This document shows, piece by piece, positions 12,894 through 25,700 of a stretch of DNA of 64,000 nt (positions are counted from its first letter, which is position 1; every line of letters starts with the position of its first letter). The notes under the pieces are model-generated. The model saw only the letters and a program-made list of their open reading frames with translations. It searched no databases and was not told the DNA's origin. The stretch is from Tricholomella constricta (Eukaryota > Basidiomycota > Agaricomycetes > Agaricales > Lyophyllaceae): assembly GCA_013368375.1 (NCBI GenBank), contig JAACJP010000022.1:558001-622000 (forward strand), read 5' to 3'. Both the position numbers and the translations under genes were made by a program.

Positions 12894-14390
12894 CAGTTGC
12901 GGACAGCCAAACACGACAAAATTATTGGTCGAATTATCAGCACCGCCGCAAACAACTGAGAGCTTCAAAAACAGTCAGAACACGTACCTAGAAGCTACCT
13001 GAAGACGTTTGTACGAGCCGTTTTGCCCAATTCAAATTTTTTTTTGAAAAACCCTCAAAAATTTGGCCACCCTCAAAAAAATTGGCTAAAATAATGAAAA
13101 AAAGCGGAATCGAGAGAACTCGGTCCGTAGCGCATGAATCCGAAAGAAAAGAACACCACAGATTGTAATTGATCCGCAAAATAAATCAACATTTTTGCCT
13201 CTCAAGTGTTGTCTCCAGCTCAGTTAAACCTCATATGGCACGCGGCCGGCCTCCTAAACGTCCCAGACACACTGGAGGACTTCGAAATCAGCAACCCCAC
13301 GATATTCGCGACCTTGAGAAACATGTCGAGCGATGATGCGAGCCTCGATCCTGAGTCCGAAAATGAGGTGACTGATGCCGAGCTCCTTTGGGAAATAGCG
13401 GAGGTGGAAAATGGAGAACAGATGGCTGATGGGCCGGACTCAGATGGGTGGGAGGATGAGGAGCTTCAGGAAAAACTGGCTGCCCTTGCTGAAAATGAAG
13501 GAGATGACCTCAAGGATGAACCATGGCTGCCATTCCATGTCAGAAGGAAGAAATTGAAAACAGGTAAAGTACATCACCAGAGAAGGAATACACATTGAAG
13601 AAAACACCCAGGACGACCTAAAGAATATGTTAAGGGCCCGGATGTCATGAGCAAGTCGGAACGCACGAGGAGGCGATATCGCAAGTCCACGCGAGGCCAA
13701 ATGCTCACATGTGTGTGCAGCCGACAGTGTCAACTGTTGCATGGCTCGCCTTCTTAGCCAGCAGGATGACTTCAAACACCAAAAATCTCAGCTTGAGATG
13801 TTGATCAAGGAAGCGGGACACGAGTGTATTTTTCTCCCAAAATTTCACTGTGAACTGAATCCAATTGAAATGGTGCGTGTTCAACAAATCAAACTTTGAA
13901 ATTAATTCTAATGTAATTTATCAAGTACTGGGGCTGGGTCAAATATCGCTACAGAAAAGTTCCCAAGAAGACCTTCGCAGAGGCAAAGGAGCTGGAGGAG
14001 ACGAACCTTAATGCATGCCCGGACATCGTGATTCGGTGTTTCATCAATCGTCTTGGAGATTTATGAGCGCGTATCGGATAGGTCTCACGGGACAGGCAGC
14101 TGTGTGGGCCGTACGCAAGCAGAAGCAGCATCGGCAAATCTCTCAGCAGGCGTTGATGTCTATCGAGGCTGTTCTAAACTGATTGAGTGTACCTTAGGCC
14201 TCACAGAGGTACATAGAATTCGAAAATTTTCTGCCAAAAATTTGGCCACCTTAAAAAGTCATAATTTTCGTGAAGTAAGACCGTTTTTGGGCATTTCTCA
14301 ACTCTCTGAGTCCGATTCTGAAGTCAGTTTCAGGCCAAACAAAGCTGTTCAACCACAATCAAAATTGTCGTGTTTGGCTGTCCACAACTG
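12894..14390. mobile_element. Tc1/mariner-type DNA transposon, internally deleted copy inside the laccase
   Basis: The element starts CAGTTGCGGACAGCC and ends GGCTGTCCACAACTG, inverted repeats that match for about 26 bp with one mismatch. TA is present on both sides (12892-12893 and 14391-14392), the target duplication of Tc1/mariner elements. Removing the 1,497 bp with one TA restores the laccase frame exactly. It carries transposase remnants on the plus strand. Confidence 0.92.
13206..14190 (+). pseudogene. Remnant Tc1-like DDE transposase
   Basis: Two coding remnants remain. The first (13206-13690) is an acidic N-terminal region, followed in another frame by a basic GRPKEYVKG / SKSERTRRRYRKSTRGQ segment. 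The second, from about 13720, is the C-terminal DDE part: NCCMARLLSQQDD, AGHECIFLPKFHCELNPIEM, then across an intron (13873-13925) YWGWVKYRYRKVPKK. It contains the last acidic residue of the triad (LNPIE). The middle of the catalytic domain is missing, so the copy is an internal-deletion derivative. A further one-base loss near 14050 (expected NRSWRFMSAYR) shifts frame before the KQKQHRQISQQALMSI tail. It cannot encode an active enzyme and would need mobilisation in trans. Confidence 0.85.
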
Positions 14391-16185
14391 TATACGTTCC
14401 AAAGTGCTAATCAGGCCGGAACATTCTGGTACCATTCGCATCTGTGTAAGTGCTCGCAAAACTGTTGTATCTTGGACTAAATCTCCCACCAACGTCTAGC
14501 AACTCAACGTTGTGATGGCCTGAGAGGTGCTATGGTGGTGTACAACCCGTCAGACCCTCATTTATTGCTGTAAGCATCTTGTTGGATTCCTCCCCATGGA
14601 GATGCTGATTTTACCAATGTTAGCTATGACGAAGACAATGACAAGTTACGCTCTTGTTGGAACCTTTTTAAGTTGATCTCATGAGTATCTCAGATGATAT
14701 GGTCATCACTTTGGGTGACTGGTACATGCGCTCGCCTCTGCATGAACGTCATTTTGATCAGATAACTTTGTAGGTACCATGTCCCAGCCCCCTCGGCAGG
14801 TCGTGTTCCAACCCCCACTTCAACTCTCATCAATGGTAAAGGTCGCTACGCTGGCGGGCGTGCCTTGGCCCTCTCAATCATCAATGTTGTTAGCGGAAAG
14901 CGATACAGATTCCGTCTTGTCTCCCTCTCATGTGATCCTAATTATTTGTTCTCGATTGATAGCCATATAATGATAGTAATCGTTCTCTGTGGTCAGATGA
15001 ATTGCTGACCTGTCTCCCAGACAATCATTGAAGTGGACGGTGTCGACATTACACCTCTCACCGTTGTTGACAACCTCCGAATCTTTGCTAGCCAATGTTA
15101 CTCGTTCGTCCTCACCGCCAACCAGCCTGTCAACAACTACTGGATGCGCGCAGAACCTAATCTCGGCACTACCGGCTTCATTGGTGGGCTGAACTCCGCT
15201 ATCCTTCGCTACGCAGGCGCCCCATCACAGACCCCATGACATCTCGAACACCCTTTGTCAACCCAATGTTCGAGACCAACCTCCACCCGCTTGTCAACCT
15301 TGCAGCTAACAGATTGCCCGTCAAGGGTGGTGTGGATTACGCTAACCACTTCGCTATCACGTTTGCGGGTGGGAAGTTCAACGTCAACAGCACGTCTTTT
15401 GTCCTGCCCACTGTCCCGGTTCTCCTTCAGATCATGAGCGGCGCAATGACACCGGGCTCTATCCTGCCCGCGGGAAGTATGTACTACCTTCCTGCGAACC
15501 AGGACATTGAACTCTCCTTCTCTGGAGGTGGACCTGGTTTCCCCGTAAGTTCTATTTTTCATGGTGCATTACCAATGAAGTGGCTGTCGTTGTTCAATAG
15601 CATCCCCTCCATTTGCACGGTGTAAGCTACCACTTGTTTTCAATGAAAACTCTTCTAACACACACCTTGCCAGCATACTTTCTCTGTTGTGCGCAGTGCC
15701 AGAAGCTCTGTATACAACTACGACAATCCGGTGTGCCTCTCTCTCCTTCACCCAGCATAGAGAAATGTCTGACAGTAAATATAGGTCCGCCGTGATGTTG
15801 TCTCGGCTGGAGCTGTCGGGGACAATGTGACCATTCGTTTCAGGACAGATAACCCCGGACCTTGGATTCTCCACTGGTACACCCCTTCTTGCCTCACATG
15901 GTGTATACAAGTCAACTAAAGAAATCATTGTTATAGCCACATTGACTGGCACTTTGAGATGTATGTTCAATGTTTCATTTATCGTGTGTTCTCTTCTAAA
16001 TCAACTGCATGAAATCAGCGGTCTCGCCATTGTCTTTGCTGAGGACACCCTTACCGTCAACATCGCCGACCCGCCTGGTAAGTCTTACCTTGTTAGAAAT
16101 GTACTATTGGCATGCTGAACGTGTCTTAGCCGCGTGGGACGATCTGTGTCCCATTTATAACGCAATGGATCCGGGTGACCTTTAA

Positions 16186-16436
16186 GTGGAGATCTGGATG
16201 GAGAGCAGCCATAAAGAAAGGTTCCGCAACTAATTCTGGTAGCACTGGGAAATTTATTTTTGGGCTATATTATTTATGTCAATACCATCAAAATGCAGTT
16301 CCAGTTGTAAAGGGAATTTGGTTCGCAAGACCCCATCGGATACAGGCGGCTTGGAATTGGAATGTATTACAGTTGACTATGTTACGTAAGTAACTCAGGT
16401 ACGCCAAGCGGACCTCGTCAACCAGTGGGTACATAG
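16186..16436. other. Laccase 3' flank
   Basis: AT-rich 3' flank between the laccase stop and the end of the retrotransposon; no gene seen. Confidence 0.6.
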
Positions 16437-19400
16437 TTAGATAAAGGAAACGGTAAATTTGTTGGAAGGGGAAACGGAGATAGAGTGTGAAAGATGCGAG
16501 GGAAGGGATATGTGATGAGGGGGAGGGTGTGAGGGTAGCAATACCCTTTCACGCTGCGAACGCTTGACGATGCCCCAAATACGGCCAGCAAGACGGATAC
16601 ACGCGGTGTGCCAGAGTGTCGATATGCGGAGTCGCAGACGTTGAACCTGTAGAGCCGTTAAGGATGCATCATTTACGTCGCGTGAGATGTCGTCGAGTTC
16701 AGGGATAAGACCATAATAGTACATGGTGCAGCCCAGAGGCCAACTCTCGGAGTCACACGACAGTTTCCTGGCATGTTCGAGAGTGCGTACCTGGCGTGGG
16801 CGGGGAACCCGAAAGACATCGAACAACGTTGTGGTGGCCTGGACAAGGGTTTCATCCATCTCCCGACGATGGGTAGCAAATCGTGGGCAGTGGACGAAGA
16901 TGTGGCGAGCATCTTCGATGGTTGGGCATCCAAAGCGACAGTACAGCTGTTCGCCTGATCGCATACGGGAGGATAGGCGTGCAGCGGTATCGAGCTGATC
17001 CGCACGGAGGTAAAGCTGCACGACCGCGGAGTAAGAAGAGCATGCGTTGGTGTACGGGTGGTCTGGAGGGGGGCGAGAATCGTAAAGAGGGAGGTAAATA
17101 GAGGAGAAAGAAGGAATGTGGGGAATACGTAGCCGGCGGGCCTGGAGGAAATCAGAAAGGTTGGATTCGACCCAACCGTCCGTAGCGGAAAGTAGGGTGT
17201 AGTCGTCCATAAAGAAGGTGGGGACTGGGGCCGGGGGTGGAGGAGGCAAGCAGTGGTGAGAGGAGGAGGCAATTTTGTCGACGAGGCGGTTGAGGTTGGC
17301 TGGGGTGGCGGAAGAAGAGGTGTGGGCTCGAACATGTTGGACTTGGAGGGCATTTGTTGGTGTAGCGGAGGATCGCCGGGAGAGGTCCTGAATCCATCGG
17401 TACAGGGACCGAGCGGGATTGGACGCAAGGCGGAAGTTTTCTAGAGGGAAGGAGTTAACGAGATTGACCGAATTTAGATGGTCAGTAAAAAGGGATTGCG
17501 GGTTAGGGGATGGAGAGGAGAGAGCGAGAATGTGGGCGGCGGCGACGCCGTAGGCTTCCCCCCGGAGTATTGATGCAGAGCCGTGAAAATTGTCAAGGGT
17601 GGCAGTGAGCACGTTCCCAAGAGCAACCACAGCAAAGATAACGGAAGGGCGGCTGTCAGGCGGGCGGGTGATGTAGGAAGCATCGGAGGCCATGAGGTTG
17701 GGGTCGAGAGGGGTGTGGGCGTATGGAAGGGGGCGGTTTTGGTGTAGTGAGCAGATTGTATGCTCAGCAAGGTGCTGGCGGGTGCGGCGCGGGAGGAGTA
17801 GAAGGGGGTCAGCATGAGAGAGGTCGTAAAGGATAGCAGGAAGAAGTTGAAACCAAGAAGTAAAGAGAGGCCAGTCGCGGCGAAGAGAAGTGGGGCAAGA
17901 AAGAGGTAAAAAGGTAGGAGAGAAAGAAATCGGGAGATTGGTATCCGGGTCGAAAACCCACGAACCAAAATGAGATAAGGTGGTCATATCATGACGCTGG
18001 AAATTATTAAAGGTCCGGGAAGGAATAAGGTCATGGGGAAGAGTAAAGCTGGGGGTAGTGCAAGACAGTGAATAGAGGTGACGGATGTTTACGGAACCGG
18101 AAGGGATAAAACTGAGGTCAGTTTGAGCAAGGGTGAGAGACGTGTCGCGGAGGGCGGCCTGGGCGGTTGGCCACGAGTGGGGGATGTGCCGATAAAGGTT
18201 GGTGGCATTCCGAGAAATACCCGGGGCAGAGAGAGGCGATGAGCAGTGGTTATACTGACACGACCAGTCTGCCAGGGTTACCTGGGCCATGTGACGGAAA
18301 ATAGGAATGTGGTGGTTGAGGTCACGATGGAGACCGGAGACGGCGACGGCGTCATTGAGTGTTGAGAAGCACGGGAAGGCGAAACCGCGGTGAGCAGTGG
18401 GAAGAGAGAGAATGTCGGACTTGAAGATGAACGGAAAGCCAAGGTACTTATGTACCTTGAGGGCGATTAATTGATCCAGGCGATGAGCGAGGGGGCGGGA
18501 GATGGGCTGAAAGGTCAGTAGGGGACGGATTTTAGAGAGCAGGCATTGGGAAATTATCCGCCGAAGGGCGGTGAGGGGTAGACGTTTGTGTAGGACTGGA
18601 AAATCGAAATTCTCAATGAGGTCCGCAATGTGGGCGTAGTGGATCTCAGGTTGGTCGATGGGCACTCGCAGGAACACGGTGTGGCTGGTCACTACATCAA
18701 CGTCGTTGTGAAAGGTCACGGGAGAGGAGGGATCTTGGTAGTCGACTGATGGGATCGAGATAGTGGTGGAGGACGCAGACGGGAAGAGCGGGGAATTGTA
18801 AGCGTATAATGCGCTCTTTTTCCACGCAGTTTCCCAGCCATACGTAGCCTGGAAGCGGTCAGCATTGCGAGCAATATGAAGGAGGAGAGGTAGAGAAGAG
18901 TAGATGAGAAGACTGTCATCCATGGCTTCGATCATGGAGACCCGGATTGGTGGAGGTTCATATGGGGTGTGAGGCGTGCCATGACGAGCCGCATTGACGG
19001 AGGCAATAGAGAGCTCCCCCCGCTGGCCTGACTGGAGGTCGGTGAGCCAACGGTTGCAGAGGCTGGTGGTCAGCGTGCATTTCAGGGGAGAAAGGGAGCC
19101 TCCTTGCTTGGTGACGCCGTTGACGTTCTGTGAAGCCGTAAGCGGTTTTGACACGATACGGGACGTCGGCCTGAGAGGATACGTCTAACTGGACGATGGA
19201 TTGTGGGAGGCCGTAGGCGTGGACCGCGTCGTGGAAGCCTTGGGGTTCGAGCATATCGAAACCCTTCTTTTGGTCGCGTTGAAGGATGTAGAGGGGGGTG
19301 CGGGTCCGGGATGCCCACTTTTGTATTTGGGCGATGAGGGAGATCAGATCACGGCCTTGAACGCCGGGTTGGGTGGCGATCTGAGTGTGGGGGATGATGC

Positions 19401-19743
19401 TGTGTTTAGAAACATATGGGGTGAGCAGTGAATTAAGCCAAGCGAAGGGAAGGTTCAGGAGGAAATTATTACACGTGATCCCCCGATAATTGCTGAGGAA
19501 AATGGGGGAGCCGCGCTTGTGTATGGTGGAAATGTTAGTTTCTTTGACGGAGGGAGGGAAATGAGATGTCATGATAGTGAAATTGGCAAGGCGGAGGACA
19601 ATGAGAAGGGCACGGTCGGGGAGCTTGCAGATCATCCACTTCTCCCAGCCATCAGGCCCGGGAGTCGGACGGGTGTTGCCTTTGCCGAGGAGTTGGCGTA
19701 GGCCCAGCAGGTCCAGGGGGCGTGGCCACTGGACGCGATCCAA
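16437..19743 (-). mobile_element. 5'-truncated, frameshifted non-LTR retrotransposon (RT + RNase H)
   Basis: Intronless minus-strand reading frames of a LINE-like element. The upstream frame (19743 down to about 19140) has RT landmarks: TPGPDGWEKW, PPSVKETNISTIHKRG, LSNYRGIT, and motif A as RDQKKGFDML. A frameshift near 19130 moves the RT into the 905-codon frame ending at 16437. That frame continues NVNGVTKQGGSLSPLK, the catalytic MDDSLL box, then an RNase H domain (LMASDASY, GSASILRGEAYGV, LFTDHLNSV, LVDKIAS) and a CRFGC...HIFVHC zinc-knuckle-like tail. The endonuclease part is missing, and the sequence upstream of 19743 has an in-frame stop, so the copy is 5' truncated. No clear poly-A tail or target duplication was seen. 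It lies about 110 bp upstream of the PEX30-like start codon, in the opposite orientation. Confidence 0.88.
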
Positions 19744-19853
19744 TCACGTGTTAGGGCGTCGCCAATCATGTGAAACCTCCTGCACTGCTCCAGACATTGG
19801 ACTTGCTCTCTCTGCACCATCTTGAGCGTCGGGGTCTTGTCATAGTTGTAAGG

Positions 19854-22395
19854 ATGGCAAGCCTTGCATATATCACTGTACCTGCCTCCGCGACCCGGCT
19901 TCAAGGGGATCCCACCTCGCCCACAATCCAGCGAGCAAAAAGGGTCCTCACCTCGCTCCCATCTCCCTCACCAGCATCCTCGCCAGCTCCTGGTTCAAAT
20001 GCAAGGACATCGTCATCGTCGGCCTCGATTCCGACGAGTCTTACCTCTCCAACCACCGCCGCTTTCTCCCTGCTCCCACAGATGCTTCTCTCATCGACTT
20101 TCCAGCCCTCATCGCTAGGCCCCAAGGAGAAGGATAAGAACTCGACAGGTAGCTCAAACGCCCCCCTACTGTTGACGACGCGAGATCCACTTTCATTGCC
20201 TACGACTTCCGCAAATTTCAAGCGATTTGTAGCCAAGGCGGGTCCGATATTTTGGTTTCAGGACCGTGTTGAGGAGGTGGTCATGTGGCGGCGCGGATGG
20301 CGCGTCACTGGCGTGTGGATGGCGATATATGCGTTTTTTTGTAAGTACCGCCTTTTTTAGTAGCGCGCGGAACGTCAAGTGTGGACTTATACTGTCTCCT
20401 GTTTTAGGCTATTTCCCGAAAATGGTATTCGCAATACCACATGTGGTACTCATCGGGATCATGCTTGCATCCTACCCTTACCCAGATGCTAGCTCGCCCA
20501 CGTCGACGACAACGTCGACGTCGGCATCACCACCTACACCGTCATCCGAATCTGTTAATTGGCAAGGAAATCTGCAAGCAATCCAAAATCTCATGGGATT
20601 AGTGTAAGTCTAGGTTGCAACAATTTTGCACTTTCCAAGAAAAGAAAGGAACCTTAGACTTCTTTTACAGTGCAGACATCCATGACCTCATTCAACCACA
20701 CACACATCTCCTTCTCCTTTCCCCTGCCCATATCTCCTCCGCAAATTCTACCCCAAGCACCCACCCTCCTTCACCATACCCACCCTACATTCTTCTGGCC
20801 CTGCTACTCAGCTTCCCTCCTCTCATCTTCCTACTTTCCTCCCCATTCTTTCCGACCCGCATTGTCTGCCTTGTCGCAGGCCTTGTCCCCCTCTTCGCGA
20901 CCCATCCACGCGTGCGACCCTTCTTCCTGCCACTCTCGCATCTTGTCAGCGCCAGCAGCATGGAATTGTGCCAAAAGGGCATCACTATCCTCACGCAACG
21001 GTATAAACAGATCCGACACGCATATATGCGCCTTTCAAGCAGACTTGGACTTTTAAGGACACAGACGGAGTTCACGAATGAGAAAGGTTTGGATGAGGTG
21101 ATGCTGTTTCCGTTGCAGACGATTTTGGAACGGCTGAGAGATGATGATAAACTTGATGATGTGTGTTGGCGCGCTGAGATGCGCGAAGTCGAGTTGTGGG
21201 AGAATGAACGCTATGCGCGCTCGCGCGTGGGCGCAGGAGGTATGTGGATGTCCTTTCCCCCGTCCTCTTTCGCTTTGTCCCTATCTTCAAGAGATGCGGA
21301 AAACTTTCAGCTTCTGCGGTTGAGAGGAACGAGAGGATGGTGTGCATGACTGCGCCAGAGGCACTTGCTGTACTTGTCATCATTGCACGAACTAATATTT
21401 GGACGACTTGACAACCCCCAAATCCGCTTTCTTTGTTTATCAGTCTCAATTTACTTTAACCATATAACTAACTTCTTCTTTTCAAGCTACTTCCTCCCCC
21501 CGTACAAGCATCGATAGCAGCTTCAGCGCGCCAGCCTATCCAGATGGTCATGGCGTCGACGTCAACAACATATCTGGTCTCCCCACCCGATCCTCCTCTG
21601 ATACTCCTGATCCTGCAATCATGAGCAAGTCAACCTCAGACGCAATGACGGACTTTCATCGCCCCTCAACCATATCCCTTCCCGCCCATTCATCAATCCT
21701 GACGCATCTCGTCCCTCACCCAGCGGATGCGGGCTGGAGCAAAGCGAATTTGCGTCCGGGGGAGAGGCGGGCGTGGACACGGGGGAGGGATGGGTGGGGT
21801 GGTATATTGCCGAGAACAAGGGCGGGGAGCGACGGGCATGGGGTACCAGAGAAGAAGGAGCGGGAGCGGGAGGGAGCAGAAAGAAGAGAGGAGGGACAGG
21901 AGGCTGAGGGGGTTGTCAGGTCTGTGTCGAGTCTGCTTGCTTGCTCTCTTTTTTGTCTCTCTTTCTTTCGCATATTGTCTCGTTCCAGATCCCCTGGCTT
22001 CGATCGTTCCAGATCCCCTGGCTTCGATTGTATCGTTTTTTTTCCATTTAGCCATCTTTTCTCATGTCAAGCTCATCAAGACTAATCCTGTTCCCAACAG
22101 CAGCAATCTGACATTCTCACTTGCGCCGGGGTGGGCGTTCGTGCGCACCGAGGGCTGGCGCCGCGATCGCACACGGGCATGGGCTAGCCTCGACTTTGTA
22201 TCTCCGCACAGTATGTCCGCTTCCGCAGCAGCTTCTACTGTGCTTGCAGGTACGGACATGAGCGGGTGGGTGTATACTAACGATGTCTGGGGCGAAGCTC
22301 ACCCCGCACCGTATCCGGGGAGTGTGACGCGTCGCCGGAGGTGGGTGAGACGTGTGTGGTTTGACGGGTCTGGGAAGGGAGTGACTCGGGCTTGA
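19854..22395 (+). CDS. PEX30-like integral peroxisomal membrane protein (dysferlin-motif peroxin)
   Basis: Member of the Pex24/Pex30-32 peroxin family, which sits in ER and peroxisome membranes and controls peroxisome number and size. The ATG at 19854 gives MASLAYITVPASA. Exon 1 (to 20340) is a low-complexity Ser/Pro region, then WFQDRVEEVVMWRRGWRV. Exons 20408-20603 and from 20671 hold hydrophobic segments (MVFAIPHVVLIGIMLAS; YILLALLLSFPPLIFLL) and a Tyr/Arg-rich linker. DysF-type motifs follow: EVELWENERYA, GWSKANLRPGERRAWTRGRD, and C-terminal GWAFVRTEGW, WVYTNDVW and TRRRRWVRRVWF. The intron after the ENERYA motif would be about 244 nt, long for this genome, and may hide an exon. The last intron (about 21919-22101) contains a perfect 24-bp tandem duplication (21981-22028). 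A dead LINE sits just upstream and may affect its promoter. Confidence 0.82.
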
Positions 22396-22740
22396 GGACA
22401 CTGTAAGTCTTTGGTCTTCTTTGCAGACGTCTTTCTTTCTTAACACCGGTTTGGAAGGATATACGTATGTATGTACTGTGTACTGTAAGACGTGTGGATT
22501 AGGAGGATCGCCCTCGGACTGCAGTCTTCATGATTGACATCAAGGCCATCATCGAGGCTTGTTTTCGGCCTCAATAAGTTGTTGTGCTGTTTACAAAGAC
22601 TGTTCAATCAAGAATGTACATGAGGGATACCAAAATGTGCTACTATGAGTACATGTAGTATGTCATAGTAATGAACCTGTGGTAACTCAATCAAGGAATA
22701 CTCAGAGCAACAGGGTAAAGACCGTCATAAACAACGAGGG
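22396..22740. other. Intergenic, convergent 3' ends
   Basis: AT-rich 3' flanks of two convergent genes; nothing else seen. Confidence 0.6.
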
Positions 22741-25700
22741 CTACAGTCTGATGTTGTTCCCAATCCTCTCTGTGGCGTATTGCCATGCATCAATAATTGT
22801 CGGTCCGCACAGTGCCCGGAAAGGCACTTTTTGTGTTCCCTGTGTCTCTTTTTTTCATGTAGATTTGACCGTCTATGCACATCAGCCAAACCCAAAAAAC
22901 AGTCTTCCACGGGAAATGCACCTTTTGAGACACAAATGATCATCTGACCCCCTGTCAGGCTGACGAAGTTTCCGTGGCCAGACAAATCTTTGAATATCTC
23001 TTTACTGGAATGGTCGGGCTGCATTTGAACGCGAAGGTACGGTTGACTTGAGCGAAAAAGTGACAAGGTCCACAATTTGGGAGGGGCCTGGGTAAAATGC
23101 ACATCGTCAAGATGCAGAACATGTTGAGGAACGAAAGCTAACCTCTGTGCTGGACTCCAGCAGTACATCGAACGTAGTCGGTTCCGAATTTATGGAGGAT
23201 TTTCGTGCTAGCGACACATAGCGAATTGCGCCCCATAAGGTGGTGGTACTTCGCGTAGTTAACCCAGATTACTCTCTGAAAAGCCTGCATGAAGAGGCAT
23301 AGTGACGTACCTAAGACGCTTCCTTTCTTTGATGTCATACACTGTGTGTGAAGTGTTGGCAACAGATCCAAGAACGTGGACGGGATGGGACATACATACT
23401 AGTTGATGGACAAATCTGCCCTTGGTTGGCGCAATTATCTCCACATCGTCTTCCGATTTTCCCGCGTCGCGTGCCGCATCGCCGAGCTCGCCGCGCCACC
23501 TTGCCAACGTGTTGCCTTCCACATCGACATTTTCTTTGCGTGATATCCTCGTTGTTACCCTGCGTAATGCATTATCGTTGGGTAAAACCTTGGTCTCCGT
23601 CGAAACCTGGGCGAGGATCAGCACCAGGTTGGGCTCGCCGGGTACCACCGCTAGATTCTGTAGATAAAGATTATGGAATGTGTGGAGTTTCATTTTAGGA
23701 GAGCCCTTCGAGTCGGGCTCGGAGGAAGGACTGGTGGTCTAGGATATAATCAATGTATTGCTTGGATTGAGTGTTTCTGGAGGTACCAGTTTATACAGGC
23801 TGTCTCCTTGGGCGCAGAGAAGATCGGCTACCGTTGTTGATCCAGAACTGTCACCTGGATGACACCAGACCACAGACTGGATGAACCGATATTTGAATCT
23901 GACACAAGTTATATCTGGAGGAGATCCTTTCTTTACGAGTGGCTCTAACTTTTCGCCGGCAAAGGATAGCACCAGAAGACGCACTTTCTTCGAGACACTA
24001 AAAATGTCGATCTTGTCCTCGAACCTCACGAAGAACTTACACCCGTCCTTCGACCTCCGGTCACGGATTAGAGCGATCAAAGGTCAGAAAATTGATGCCC
24101 ATGCGCACCATGCAAGCGCCGTAGACCTCCCAGCATGTGCGTATTGATATATGGCGTCGTATAGCTGCATTCAGATATTCAGAATCTTATGATTTGACAA
24201 GAGCCAGGATCTGACTTCGTCGTCCGCTTCATAACAGATAGTATGCGACTTCTTGATATCTTCATTGTAACTGCACCAAACTTAGATTATTTACATTAGA
24301 GAGACCGCTCACTCACTATGTCACCGCCAACAGCGACCCATCCGGAGAATACTCGAGATCCCGAACTGGCCCGTAAATATTCAAAGTGTCGAAGCACACA
24401 ATATCGTCAATTTCAGGAATCTTGATCCTCTTTCGAGAGGACCGTTTGGGGGCAGCAGGCGAGGACACGTGAGTGTACCACGACCAAAGAGCGTACACGG
24501 CGAAGGTGATGACCGGAAGATATGTGAATACCGTCACGAAGACTGTAGAATCTGAGGTGAATTTTTCCTGGGAGGAAGAACATGTTAGCGGTGGTCACAC
24601 AATAGCCAGATATGCGGAAACCTGTGAGGAGCCATATGCAAAAGCCACCAGACCGATAGAGAAACAAAGGATTGAAAAGGCCATAAATAGAGGGCCTGAA
24701 GTACCAATCCATGCTCTAACCCAATGCCGGCGCTCGCCGTATGTAAGGTCGCTGTGATTGGAATATCGTCAGCCGCGTATCTTCAATATTTTCAGGACTT
24801 ACGGCATTATAAGTTTCCGCGACTGATCTAAGAAGCCATTCATTGCAGCTCCGATGGCAAAGGCAAGAGACCAAAACCAAAGCATGTTCACGCGGGCCAT
24901 GAATGGGTTACTATCCGGAATGCTTAGAGACATCTGCAGTGTAGTTGCTGTGACGCCAGCAAAGAGTGTCGCCATCGTGGTTACAACCCTGATTCTGAAA
25001 TTTTCAGAATTTTGTTTGCGTTTAATGGCCGGGAGACCTATATGCTGGTGAGCACAATAATCTGACATCAGATGAGTGGAACCCGACCGGAGGTGATCAA
25101 TGATCCAAAGGCGTTGTTCAGCTCTTTGATCTCGTCCCCCAGCGTGATCGGGAGTCCATGAATGAAGATGAGATTTTCACGATTGTCAGTCGCTTATCAT
25201 GACGATCAACGGCGCACGAAAAGGCGAAACACATGTACCTACGAATATTATCGTCAACCCTGAGATACAAAGCTCGGTTCTATATCGACAGGCGTGATAG
25301 GATGTGAACAATCAAACATAAGCTAGTGATCGAATACGCACCCGAAGCCCCAATTGAAACAGCTCAATTGTAGATTTGAAGTACTCGAAGACCTCCTAAT
25401 CGTAACAGTCAGCGGAAGGTCGATTTTAGCGAATGTAATTGACACATACAATTTTTGCGGCGAGGTACTCAAGGTTTTCGAGAAATCTCTGGAGCTCCCC
25501 ATCAAGGTCCGTGAACCTGTCGGCGATCAATTTGCAGTGGTCAAATTTGCTTTTACTCCACCCCGGTAGCGACGATGGTGGTTCACGGATTGTCTGGAAC
25601 GAATTGGGCGTGCTCTTGAGAAGCTTTGTGAGATCCAGAGAAGCGACGATGAGTCCTTCGATACCATCCTCCTTCAGTTCACGGCATCCCTGTGTAAATT

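Larger units (their letters stand above)
12379..16185 (+). pseudogene. Laccase (multicopper oxidase), broken by a transposon and a frameshift
   Basis: Secreted copper phenol oxidase gene. The ATG at 12379 starts MHFSALIYLSMLLSTVYGG, a signal peptide. All four copper signatures are present across many short exons: HWHGFFQ, GTFWYHSHL, HPLHLHGH and HCHIDWHFEI. Two lesions kill it. A Tc1/mariner-type element (12894-14390) splits the exon inside the Tyr codon of SFLYTF. A one-base loss in the C-run near 15219-15222 shifts frame between RYAGAP and the ITDPMTS segment, giving TGA at 15237-15239. The 3' end reads to DPGDL and TAA at 16183-16185. The L2 signature also has Arg where laccases normally have Tyr ([10 protein letters not shown]). 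Near-complete preservation of the other splice sites suggests recent loss, or a sequencing error at the C-run. It could be a functional allele in relatives without the insertion. Confidence 0.93.

Noticed and set aside
16723..17444. Plus-strand frames opposite the LINE
   Set aside because: Antisense shadows of the RT/RNase H frame.
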